A stretch of DNA of 21,966 nucleotides. Origin: Brachyspira sp949287565. Lineage in GTDB: Bacteria; Spirochaetota; Brachyspiria; Brachyspirales; Brachyspiraceae. Shown here piece after piece: positions 6,044 through 13,099 of the stretch (positions are counted from its first letter, which is position 1; the number at the start of each line of letters is the position of its first letter). A model generated the notes under the pieces. That model did not search any database, had not been told where the DNA came from, and was given only the letters and a program-made list of their open reading frames with translations. The stretch is from the NCBI RefSeq assembly GCF_036997615.1, contig NZ_JAWLQA010000052.1, one strand, 5' to 3'. Made by a program: the position numbers and the translations under genes.

Positions 6044-6063
6044 ATCTATAAAAGGATAAAATT

Positions 6064-7086
6064 ATGAAAAAACTAATAATTTTTTTTATGTTTATAATGA
6101 CTTTAAATATTTTTTCTGAAGAGAAAATAGAATTTCATTATTTCTATTATACTAACAAATTATATCATAGCACATTAAAAACGGAAATAATACCCAAAGA
6201 CTGTATATTTATAAATGAATATTCAAATAATAATACTTATAAATATATATATGATTTTAATAAAAAAGAAAAGAAATTATTTTATAAACATATTGAAGAT
6301 GAAGATAAGTATTATTACTATGATTTTAATAATAATATGTATGAAGATTTTGCAGATGAAAATATAGATATAAATTCAATGTATAAAGTTACAAAAAATA
6401 GATTTGGTGAAAGTCTATATGATATAGTAATAAATAATTACTATAATGGTAACTTTAGTAGTTATTTAAATCAACAAATCTATTTCTATAGAAGCGATAC
6501 ATATAATACAAATTATATAAACAAAGCATACAAATATAGTTTAACACAGGATGAAATAATAAATAAAAATTATATAGGTATATACTTGTTAAAGACAAAA
6601 AACATATATGATAATGAAGAAATAACTAGAATATTATGTTTTCAAAATGAATACTATGATAGATCTTATAGTGATGAAGAAGTAAAAAATTATAATAATT
6701 ATGGGAATATAGAATTTGTATATAGCCCTCAATTTTATTATACCAGCACTATAGCTCAGTATATAGACAGCAAAGATTCATTTCTAAATTTATTAGTACC
6801 AAAAGGCTGGTATACTAATACAGAAACTTATTATTTAAAAGAAGATGAGTATAAAATAACAAATTATCTTGATTTAAAATCCAAACAAATAATAAAAAAA
6901 GATTATAATGCTTTAACTAATGATTATTTAAATAGTGTTATAAGTAAATCCAAATCTACTAAAACATATATATATTTGAAAAATTTTTATAGTAAAGATG
7001 ATATGGCAAACAATGTAAAAAAATATAAAAATACTGAACTAATAGGATTTATACCTTTAGAATTTTTTGAATACTATTTACAATAA
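6064..7086 (+). CDS. Secreted Tyr/Asn-rich protein, unknown function
   Basis: The 340-residue product has a Sec signal peptide (residues 1-18, ending near NIFSEE) and no other membrane helix. The mature protein is exceptionally rich in Tyr, Asn, Lys and Asp, with runs such as DKYYYYDF, which partly reflects very AT-rich codons. I recognise no domain. AAGGAT (6052-6057) gives a good start. The inverted-repeat element ends 20 bases upstream and a strong bidirectional terminator follows the stop, so it is probably a single-gene unit. Periplasmic or surface location is inferred from the signal peptide alone. Confidence 0.7.
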   Translation: MKKLIIFFMFIMTLNIFSEEKIEFHYFYYTNKLYHSTLKTEIIPKDCIFINEYSNNNTYKYIYDFNKKEKKLFYKHIEDEDKYYYYDFNNNMYEDFADENIDINSMYKVTKNRFGESLYDIVINNYYNGNFSSYLNQQIYFYRSDTYNTNYINKAYKYSLTQDEIINKNYIGIYLLKTKNIYDNEEITRILCFQNEYYDRSYSDEEVKNYNNYGNIEFVYSPQFYYTSTIAQYIDSKDSFLNLLVPKGWYTNTETYYLKEDEYKITNYLDLKSKQIIKKDYNALTNDYLNSVISKSKSTKTYIYLKNFYSKDDMANNVKKYKNTELIGFIPLEFFEYYLQ

Positions 7087-7096
7087 AATAATAAAG

Positions 7097-7139
7097 ACCT
7101 TACAGTATAATTAATAAATAAAAAATTATGCTGTAAGGT
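7097..7139. terminator. Bidirectional terminator between convergent genes
   Basis: A 16-bp stem (7097-7112 with 7124-7139, arm ACCTTACAGTATAATT, one G-U pair) has an 11-base loop. T-rich sequence follows on both strands (TTGTTTTTATT on plus, CTTTATTATTTTATT on minus). It serves both the 6064-7086 gene and the operon ending at 7152. Confidence 0.88.
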
Positions 7140-7151
7140 TAATTGTTTTTA

Positions 7152-7886
7152 TTAAAAAAGATTTTCTCCAATCTTCATACCTAATTGAATGCCTAAATCA
7201 AATGAAGCTAGATTTCTACTGTCAACCATAACTAATTCAGCACCGCGTAAATCTATACCAAAGTCTGTACCTATATAGGCTCCTAATAAAATAGCAACAT
7301 TATCATGAACATATAAAGAATAATCAAATGTAAACTTAACATAGGTAATAATTGAATTCTTCATTACATTTTTCATATTATTAATATCATAATTTCCTTC
7401 TGTTTTTGTTGTTGTATTTCCTGAAGTAAGCTCCATAGAATGTGTTAAATACAAAGGAAGTTTTACGCCTACTCCTAATCCAAAAGCAAAATTATTATAA
7501 TGAAATTTAGGAAGTATACCTATAGAAAAATTTTCAAAAGTATAATATTCTTTTTTTGTATAATCTGTATTATTTTCTTTATAAGAACCGGATAATCCAA
7601 ATGAATCATGAGAATATCCTAAATCTAATAATAAACTTATTCCTATATCTCCGTCTGATACAGCATATCCTCCGTAAATATTTACTCCGGCATCAAATCC
7701 AACTGTACCGCTGTCTTTTTTATAATTCTTTTTATAATCTTCAGTAGCAGTATTAGCAAAACTAACATTATAAAAACCTAAACTCATTCCTATAGGAACC
7801 ATAAAACCAAATTGCCATCCGCTTGCTGCAAATGACATCTTAGCAAAGATAAAAATGATTGATAGTATAATAGTAATTCTCTTCAT
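7152..7886 (-). CDS. Outer-membrane beta-barrel protein
   Basis: The ATG at 7886 is the likely start. An upstream in-frame TTG at 7898 is part of the ribosome binding site TTGGAG. The 244-residue product has a signal peptide cleaved near SFAAS (about residue 20) and then repeated amphipathic strands rich in Gly, Tyr and Phe (for example FAFGLGVGVKLPLY and NVAILLGAYIGTDFGID). It ends in Phe, as outer-membrane barrels usually do. It looks like a small 8 to 10-strand barrel of the OmpA/OmpW or spirochaete surface-antigen kind, but I cannot name the family. It is the last gene of an operon behind rsfS, 28 bases downstream. Confidence 0.78.
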   Translation of the reverse strand: MKRITIILSIIFIFAKMSFAASGWQFGFMVPIGMSLGFYNVSFANTATEDYKKNYKKDSGTVGFDAGVNIYGGYAVSDGDIGISLLLDLGYSHDSFGLSGSYKENNTDYTKKEYYTFENFSIGILPKFHYNNFAFGLGVGVKLPLYLTHSMELTSGNTTTKTEGNYDINNMKNVMKNSIITYVKFTFDYSLYVHDNVAILLGAYIGTDFGIDLRGAELVMVDSRNLASFDLGIQLGMKIGENLF

Positions 7887-7914
7887 AAAATACTCCAAAA
7901 TATTAAAATAAAAA

Positions 7915-8376
7915 TTATATTTCTGGCATATCTATTTTCTTAGCTTCATGCCATAATTTATCAAGATTATAATATTCTCTGCCTTCCTCAGTAAATATAT
8001 GAACGACTAAAAATCCATAATCGCTCAAATACCAAACACCTTCCGGATCATTGTCATTCTCAGCATAAGGAAGAACTCCATCTTCTTTTAAATCCTTATA
8101 AACTGCATCTGAACCTGCTTTCATCTGAGGAGAAGAAGAAGCTGTAGCCAATATAAAAAAGTCTGAAAGTGTTGTTACATCTTCCAAATCCAATATAACA
8201 ATATCTTCAAGTTTTTTATCGTATAAAGCTCTAGCTGCTTTTAAAGTTAATTCTTTAGCCTTTTCCTTATCTATAATTTTTTTCTTTCTTTTTTTTAATT
8301 TTGTTTCTAAAAGCTCATTTGCTTCATTATTATTTAATTCTTTATTTTCATTGTTTTTATCATTGTGTAATTTCAT
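7915..8376 (-). CDS. rsfS: Ribosomal silencing factor RsfS (Iojap family), Lys-rich N-terminal extension
   Basis: RsfS binds ribosomal protein uL14 and blocks subunit joining when nutrients are short. The family core spans about residues 38-145: LTLKAARALYDKKLEDIVILDL, TTLSDFFILATASSSPQMKA and the GVWYLSDYGFLVVHIFTEEGREYYNLDKLWH block are typical. The start at 8376 is preferred because GGGGA lies 9 bases upstream; the ATG at 8385 directly abuts that site. The product has 153 residues where the family usually has 105 to 120. The extra 35 to 40 residues are Asn, Glu and Lys rich, ending in KLKKRKKKIIDKEK. The gene overlaps the end of the LCP gene by 17 bases, suggesting translational coupling. 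LCP-rsfS adjacency is also seen in Firmicutes. Confidence 0.95.
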   Translation of the reverse strand: MKLHNDKNNENKELNNNEANELLETKLKKRKKKIIDKEKAKELTLKAARALYDKKLEDIVILDLEDVTTLSDFFILATASSSPQMKAGSDAVYKDLKEDGVLPYAENDNDPEGVWYLSDYGFLVVHIFTEEGREYYNLDKLWHEAKKIDMPEI

Positions 8377-9580
8377 AGTAATCATTCCCCAAAATTAATA
8401 CTGCATTATTTAATACTCTTCTATCTGTCTTTGCATATACTCTTGTTACTCTGCCTTCATTAGCAACCATAAATGCCTTCTCAATTTGTCCGTCCCTTAT
8501 AAGAACAACACTTTCATTGAGATTAGTACCGAAATTGCCGTATTCTCCGGCAGCAAAACCTCTGTAACGCATTCTAATATTTATTCTGTCGGCAAGCCCT
8601 CCAACTGTTGTAGCATTCAATACAGTCAAACTTACATCCTCATTATTCAATTCGCTTTTCTGTGTTTTAAGCTCAACATATAATGTTAAATCGTCCATCT
8701 GCTTAATAAAAGCACTTCCTTCAAATATGGGAGTCAAAATACCATTGTCATCTACTCTTGCATCAATATTTTCTATAACTAATGTTCTTTCATTACTGTT
8801 TGCAAGTATATTCATAATGGCTTTAATATCAGGAGGTCTTAAATTGCTTTTAATTTTTGAAAATATAGCATTTCTCATATCTTTAGAATGTATAATATTT
8901 CTAAGCTGAGGACTTTGTATTAAAGCTATCATGGAATTAACCACAACATCTTCCAATCTGTATAAAGTTTCTATGTCCTCATATCCTTTCATATTTAAAT
9001 AATGAAGATATGATATTATCTTTTTTCCTGTAAACATCCATTCGCCTATATCAAATGACAGTTCGTATCCTTTCTCCTCATCTTTAAAATTGATAGGCTC
9101 TTCAACATACATTTTAACACCGCCGATCAAATCTATAATATCAGATATTTGATTATTATCAATAGCTATTCTATAAGTTATTTTTTTATTCACTGAATTT
9201 TCTATTGCTCTAAAAACCGCATTCTCCCCTCCATTTTTATATAATTCTTCTATGGCTTGAGGAGCAGAATCATTATTTTCCCATAATGCTATATTCCTAG
9301 GCAAACCTATTAAACCTATTCTATTATTCAAACTAGATATTATACCTACATAAGCACCATAAATATCATTATTATCATCTATAAATAGCACCGAAAAGTA
9401 TAAAGGTTCATCATTCTTTTTAGCTATATCTAATTTACTTATGAAAAAGTAATAAAATATCACAACAATAAGCGATACTGAAAATATTATAGAAAAAACA
9501 ATCAGCATAACAGCTTTCTTATTAGCCTGACTTATTGTTTTTAAGGCTTTATCGTTCAATTTTTTTTCACTATTATTCAT
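8360..9580 (-). CDS. Membrane-anchored LCP-like protein with LytR_C domain
   Basis: The 406-residue product has a short cytoplasmic N-terminus and one transmembrane helix (about 24-47). The extracytoplasmic region resembles an LCP (LytR-CpsA-Psr) domain (about 60-220: YFSVLFIDDNN, IGLIGLPRNIALWE, DIIDLIGGVKMYVEEPINF). A clear LytR_C domain follows (about 315-405: LTVLNATTVGGLADRINIRMRYRGF through NNAVLILGNDYYE). LCP enzymes transfer polyprenyl-linked glycopolymers to peptidoglycan or other acceptors. Here the signature SxPRD is reduced to GLPRN, and the R-x-R and RQQ arginines are mostly lost (YRLEDVVVNSMI), so catalysis is doubtful. There is no Shine-Dalgarno site and the promoter implies a leaderless mRNA. 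It heads the LCP-rsfS-barrel operon. Confidence 0.85.
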   Translation of the reverse strand: MNNSEKKLNDKALKTISQANKKAVMLIVFSIIFSVSLIVVIFYYFFISKLDIAKKNDEPLYFSVLFIDDNNDIYGAYVGIISSLNNRIGLIGLPRNIALWENNDSAPQAIEELYKNGGENAVFRAIENSVNKKITYRIAIDNNQISDIIDLIGGVKMYVEEPINFKDEEKGYELSFDIGEWMFTGKKIISYLHYLNMKGYEDIETLYRLEDVVVNSMIALIQSPQLRNIIHSKDMRNAIFSKIKSNLRPPDIKAIMNILANSNERTLVIENIDARVDDNGILTPIFEGSAFIKQMDDLTLYVELKTQKSELNNEDVSLTVLNATTVGGLADRINIRMRYRGFAAGEYGNFGTNLNESVVLIRDGQIEKAFMVANEGRVTRVYAKTDRRVLNNAVLILGNDYYEITQ

Positions 9581-9586
9581 TAATAT

Positions 9587-9615
9587 ATAATATATTATGT
9601 TAATTAAGTTGTCAA
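9587..9615 (-). promoter_or_regulatory. Promoter of the LCP-rsfS-barrel operon (leaderless)
   Basis: On the minus strand TTGACA (9615-9610), a 17-base spacer and TATTAT (9592-9587) end only six bases before the start codon at 9580. Transcription would start at or within a base or two of the ATG. Upstream codons contain no alternative start before a stop. Confidence 0.75.
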
Positions 9616-9661
9616 ATATATTTTTACAAAAGAATCTATATAAAAATATTTATCTTAATTA

Positions 9662-9690
9662 TTGAAATTGTTGAGGTTTTTTAATATAAT
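9662..9690 (+). promoter_or_regulatory. Promoter of the small-lipoprotein / FlgT-like operon
   Basis: TTGAAA (9662-9667), a 17-base spacer and a perfect TATAAT (9685-9690) predict transcription from about 9697, 24 bases before the ATG at 9721. It is divergent from the LCP operon promoter. Confidence 0.82.
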
Positions 9691-9720
9691 ATATATACAT
9701 AAATTTAATGGACTTTTATA

Positions 9721-9840
9721 ATGAACTTTTTTAGAAAAATTATTTTTATTTTTGGAATATTGTTGTCATTAATATCAATAAATGCATTAATGGCATGCAA
9801 AAATCCAAAAAAAGAAGAAGAAATAAACAAAGATTACTAA
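9721..9840 (+). CDS. Very small lipoprotein (39 residues)
   Basis: The frame encodes a Lys/Arg start, a hydrophobic core and the lipobox LMAC (Cys26), then only 13 more residues (KNPKKEEEINKDY). The mature product would be a 14-residue lipidated, charged peptide. It sits 24 bases below a near-consensus promoter, and the next gene starts 4 bases after its stop. That next gene lacks a Shine-Dalgarno site, so translation of this ORF may be needed to deliver ribosomes to it. Tiny lipoproteins of this form exist as entericidin- or lysis-protein-like peptides, but no such function is shown here. Confidence 0.6.
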   Translation: MNFFRKIIFIFGILLSLISINALMACKNPKKEEEINKDY

Positions 9841-9844
9841 TTAT

Positions 9845-10828
9845 ATGCTTTTTATAAAAAATAAATTTATATTATTCATAACAGTACTGCTCTTTAGTAT
9901 TAATGCATATTCAGTAAATATAACTATATTACCATTTGAAAGTGCCGATGAAACTTGGATAGAGGAATATAAAGCAGATGATGGAATAGCTAGAGTACTT
10001 GAAGACTCATTAATTAATACCAAAATGCTAAATGTTACAGACTATGATCTTTTAATATCATATTTCAGCTCTTATGATATTGTAGCATCATATAAAAGTA
10101 TGCAAACTAATTTGCAGTTAGCTTCTGACTTTATAAAAGAAACATTTAATTCTGATTATATAATAACAGGTGAAATATTAGATTTTAATTTAAAAAAAGG
10201 CGGTAAAGATACAGCTAATGTTAAGTTTAAAGTAAATCTTATAGATATAAATACATTAAAAACTGTAAAATCATTTACTGATACAGGAACTTACACATTA
10301 CCTAATAATAGCCCCGTATATTCAGCAGAAGATGCCCTTTTTACAGAAACAGCATTAGGAGCGGCATCTATGATTGCATTAGGTAAAATAGCAAATAATA
10401 TAACAGAATATTTAGGAAATCCTCCTTTAACAGGAATAGTAACTAGAATAGAAGATAATAAATTATATATAAATCTTGGAAAAAATAACAATATTAAATT
10501 AGGAGATGAATTTAATATATATAAAGTGTATAAAGTTCTTAAGCTTCCAAGCCCAGAAAATAACCCTACTAATAATATCAGCAATATACCAAAAATACCA
10601 GTTAATAATAATAATAATACTGAAAAAGGATATATATCCGTGAGAAGTAATCAGGAAGGAGATGTTTGGTATACAAGCGAAATGCTATATAAATACAGAT
10701 TTTATAAAAATGAAGAGAAACTTATAGCATCGGCTAAAGTTATAGAAATTTATGATTATTATGCAATATTAGACTATAAATTAGATGCAAAAATAGAACC
10801 AATGATGATAGTGAAAATAAAAAATTAG
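9845..10828 (+). CDS. Secreted FlgT/CsgG-like protein
   Basis: The 327-residue product has a signal peptide (residues 1-23, NAYS end). An N-terminal alpha/beta domain of the CsgG/TolB-N kind follows (NITILPFESAD, IARVLEDSLINTKMLNVTDYDLL, SDYIITGEILDF, VKFKVNLIDINTLKTVKSF). A region with an Ala-rich helix (ALGAASMIALGKIANNITEYL) leads into a C-terminal segment GIVTRIEDNKLYINLGKNNNIKLGDEFNIYKV. That last segment closely resembles the C-terminal domain of FlgT-type flagellar proteins. Between about 245 and 262 lies an Asn/Pro-rich linker with an AAT trinucleotide run (NNNNN). No Shine-Dalgarno site precedes the ATG, but the stop of the small lipoprotein is 4 bases away. A role in periplasmic structure or assembly is plausible but not shown. 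Confidence 0.75.
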   Translation: MLFIKNKFILFITVLLFSINAYSVNITILPFESADETWIEEYKADDGIARVLEDSLINTKMLNVTDYDLLISYFSSYDIVASYKSMQTNLQLASDFIKETFNSDYIITGEILDFNLKKGGKDTANVKFKVNLIDINTLKTVKSFTDTGTYTLPNNSPVYSAEDALFTETALGAASMIALGKIANNITEYLGNPPLTGIVTRIEDNKLYINLGKNNNIKLGDEFNIYKVYKVLKLPSPENNPTNNISNIPKIPVNNNNNTEKGYISVRSNQEGDVWYTSEMLYKYRFYKNEEKLIASAKVIEIYDYYAILDYKLDAKIEPMMIVKIKN

Positions 10829-10839
10829 GAGAATTATTG

Positions 10840-11823
10840 ATGATATCTAAACAAAATGTTTTATATAATGAAATTGAAAAAGATGATTATTACATATATG
10901 TAGATCAAAAAACTAATAAAGGAATATTTACTCCGTATTATAAAGGAAGCTGCAATAGTTTTTTATATGATTTCAAATTGGATATATGCAGAACATTTCA
11001 TAAAAATGCAAGATCATACTCTATAGTTGATATGTCATTGGACGGAACTAAAATTATGACTATTTCCGTTACAAGCAATGATTCTCAAAATAATGTATTT
11101 AAAATAATAGAAATAGGTACAAATAAAGTATTACTTGAAATAAATAATCTTTATGTATATGAGGCATTTTTTACAGGAAATCCAAGATATATATTTCTAA
11201 GAGCAAGAGAAGTAAATATAATGAAAGTGTTTGTATATGATGTACAAACTAAAAAAACTATGCATACATTAAAAGAAAATATATTCATTAGAAGCGGATG
11301 CTTTGATGAACAGAGAGTTATATTTACATATCCATCTATAACAGAAAATAGAGTTATAAATTATTTAAATTTTAATACTTTAACTGAAACTAAAGAGTTA
11401 ATAGGATATTCTGAAATAAGGGTATCTAAAATTTTTGATGCTACTAATAAAGAGTTACTGTTGGTAGATAATGATGAGTCAGTTTCTTTATACAGTAATA
11501 AAAAAATCATTTGGAAAATTCAATTTCTTTCATTCCTCAACCATTATATAGGCGGATTCTTTTATCTAAAAGAAGATAATAAGGTATATTTGGATACTCC
11601 TGCTATAATACAGGAAAAAATGTCTAACAATCAAATTGATGCTATGGTACTATACAGAATAGATGCTTATTCTGGTAATATAGAAAGTATACAATTACCA
11701 GCTAAGATAAAATATAAGAAATTTACACATATGTTTGATTATAAATTAATAGATACTGCCGGAAATATATTTGATTTAAGAGATAGAACTGCATATTCAT
11801 TCCCTTTAAACATACATAGGTAG
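10840..11823 (+). CDS. Beta-propeller-like protein, unknown function
   Basis: The ATG at 10840 follows AGGAG (10827-10831) at good distance; a TTG three bases earlier is less likely. The 327-residue product has no signal peptide or membrane helix. It reads as repeated four-stranded beta units with loose WD40/YVTN-like spacing (SIVDMSLDGTKIMTISV, RYIFLRAREVNIMKVFVYDVQTKKTMHTL, KELLLVDNDESVSLYSNKKIIWKIQF). That suggests a beta-propeller, probably six or seven blades. No catalytic motif is visible. It follows the FlgT-like gene with the stop codon overlapping its ribosome binding site, so the two are surely co-transcribed. Confidence 0.65.
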   Translation: MISKQNVLYNEIEKDDYYIYVDQKTNKGIFTPYYKGSCNSFLYDFKLDICRTFHKNARSYSIVDMSLDGTKIMTISVTSNDSQNNVFKIIEIGTNKVLLEINNLYVYEAFFTGNPRYIFLRAREVNIMKVFVYDVQTKKTMHTLKENIFIRSGCFDEQRVIFTYPSITENRVINYLNFNTLTETKELIGYSEIRVSKIFDATNKELLLVDNDESVSLYSNKKIIWKIQFLSFLNHYIGGFFYLKEDNKVYLDTPAIIQEKMSNNQIDAMVLYRIDAYSGNIESIQLPAKIKYKKFTHMFDYKLIDTAGNIFDLRDRTAYSFPLNIHR

Positions 11824-11833
11824 TATAATGCTA

Positions 11834-11861
11834 TTGATTTTTAAAGAAAAATTTATATAAT
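11834..11861 (+). promoter_or_regulatory. Promoter of msrB (leaderless)
   Basis: TTGATT (11834-11839), a 16-base spacer and TATAAT (11856-11861) lie seven bases before the msrB ATG at 11869. No Shine-Dalgarno site is present, so the message probably begins at or next to the start codon. Confidence 0.65.
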
Positions 11862-11868
11862 AGTAATT

Positions 11869-12348
11869 ATGTTAAGGAATATATTAATACTAATTTCAAT
11901 CTTGATAATCGTTATATCATGTGATGAATCAGCCAATAAAGAAGTATGTAATGTCTGTAATGAAACAAAAACTCTTTCAGCAAAAGAATATCATGTATTA
12001 ATAAATAAAGGTACAGAAATTCCTTTCACAGGAGATCTTTTAAATATAAAAGAAGACGGAATATATACATGCAAAATCTGTGATACTCCATTATTTCGTT
12101 CTGAAGCAAAATTTAATTCCGGAACAGGATGGCCTAGTTTTGATGATGCTATAAAAGAAAATATCAAATTAGTACCTGACGGCGACAGAATTGAAGTTGT
12201 ATGTGCAAAATGCGGCGGACATATGGGACATGTATTCTATGGAGAGGGTTTTACAGAAAAAGAGACTAGATACTGCATTAATTCTGTTTCTTTGAATTTC
12301 GTTAATAAATTCACAAATGAAAATAATAATGAAAATTCTGAAAAATAA
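11869..12348 (+). CDS. msrB: Peptide-methionine (R)-S-oxide reductase MsrB, lipoprotein form
   Basis: MsrB reduces the R epimer of methionine sulfoxide in proteins. The family fold spans about residues 37-148: zinc ligands CKIC (68, 71) and CAKC (112, 115), SGTGWPSFDDA, GGHMGHVF, and the catalytic Cys136 in RYCINSVSL. The N-terminus is a lipoprotein signal with lipobox VISC (Cys18), so the enzyme acts outside the cytoplasm on envelope proteins. An extra CNVC pair (residues 27 and 30) between the lipid anchor and the fold could be a redox shuttle or a spacer. The 159-residue length equals an ordinary MsrB domain plus the signal. msrA follows 59 bases downstream on the same strand, so the two S-oxide epimers would be repaired together. 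Confidence 0.95.
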   Translation: MLRNILILISILIIVISCDESANKEVCNVCNETKTLSAKEYHVLINKGTEIPFTGDLLNIKEDGIYTCKICDTPLFRSEAKFNSGTGWPSFDDAIKENIKLVPDGDRIEVVCAKCGGHMGHVFYGEGFTEKETRYCINSVSLNFVNKFTNENNNENSEK

Positions 12349-12407
12349 ATAATATTTCAAGATAATAAAGAAATTAAAATCTAAAATTACGGAGTTTAAT
12401 ATATACT

Positions 12408-13016
12408 ATGATAAAAAAAACAATAATAACAATCTTATCTTTATTATCAATTATTTCATGCTCTGAAAAACTTAATAGTCAAAATATTAATGATAAAGGT
12501 AACAATATGAACAATAATACAGTTATACCTGAAAATGTACAATATGCATATTTTTCTTCCGGATGTTTCTGGGGTACAGAATACTGGTTTGAAAAGTCAA
12601 AAGGAGTTATTTCTGTTGTAAGCGGATATGCAGGAGGACATAAAGTAAATCCTACATATCAGGAAGTATGCACAGGACTTACAGGACATTTAGAAACTGT
12701 AAGAGTTGCTTATGATCCTGAAAAAACTACTTATGAAGAATTGGTTAAACTTTTCTTTGAAACTCATGATTTTACTCAAAAGAACGGACAAGGTCCTGAT
12801 ATAGGATCGCAATATTTATCTGCTATTTTCTATCAAAATGATCAAGAAAAAGAAACAGCAGAAAAATATGTTAAAATGTTAAGAGAAAAAAATTATGATG
12901 TTGCTACAACTATAAGGCCGTACAAAAACTTTTATGAGGCAGAAGATTATCATCAGAATTATTATGCTAAAAAAGGTTCTATGCCTTACTGCCATTTTTA
13001 CACAAAAATATTTTAA
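12408..13016 (+). CDS. msrA: Peptide-methionine (S)-S-oxide reductase MsrA, lipoprotein form
   Basis: MsrA reduces the S epimer of methionine sulfoxide. The catalytic motif GCFWGTEYWFEK (Cys53) is followed by GVISVVSGYAGG, YQEVCTGLTGHLETV, QGPDIGSQYLSAIFY and AEDYHQNYY, all standard. A C-terminal Cys (PYCHFY, about residue 195) is the likely resolving Cys. The N-terminus is a lipoprotein signal with lipobox IISC (Cys18), followed by an Asn-rich linker of about 20 residues before the enzyme domain. A GGAG lies upstream but at a long spacing (about 13 bases). It is the last gene before a strong terminator. Extracytoplasmic Msr enzymes need membrane-supplied electrons; no donor gene is in the window. 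Confidence 0.96.
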   Translation: MIKKTIITILSLLSIISCSEKLNSQNINDKGNNMNNNTVIPENVQYAYFSSGCFWGTEYWFEKSKGVISVVSGYAGGHKVNPTYQEVCTGLTGHLETVRVAYDPEKTTYEELVKLFFETHDFTQKNGQGPDIGSQYLSAIFYQNDQEKETAEKYVKMLREKNYDVATTIRPYKNFYEAEDYHQNYYAKKGSMPYCHFYTKIF

Positions 13017-13050
13017 GAATGTTTAATTATTAAAGAATTATTAAAGAAAT

Positions 13051-13088
13051 AAAACAGGATTTAAATATTAAAATTTAAATCCTGTTTT
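13051..13088. terminator. Bidirectional terminator between msrA and the phosphoesterase gene
   Basis: A perfect 16-bp stem (13051-13066 with 13073-13088, arm AAAACAGGATTTAAAT) has a 6-base loop. T-rich sequence follows on the plus strand and on the minus strand. It closes both convergent units. Confidence 0.92.
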
Positions 13089-13099
13089 TTATTATCCTA

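Noticed and set aside
9841..10023. Minus-strand ORF opposite the FlgT-like gene
   Set aside because: It is a shadow of a real gene with a signal peptide and family similarity on the plus strand.
10601..10620. AAT trinucleotide run as a phase-variable repeat
   Set aside because: The unit is three bases, so copy changes keep the frame and only alter an Asn linker.
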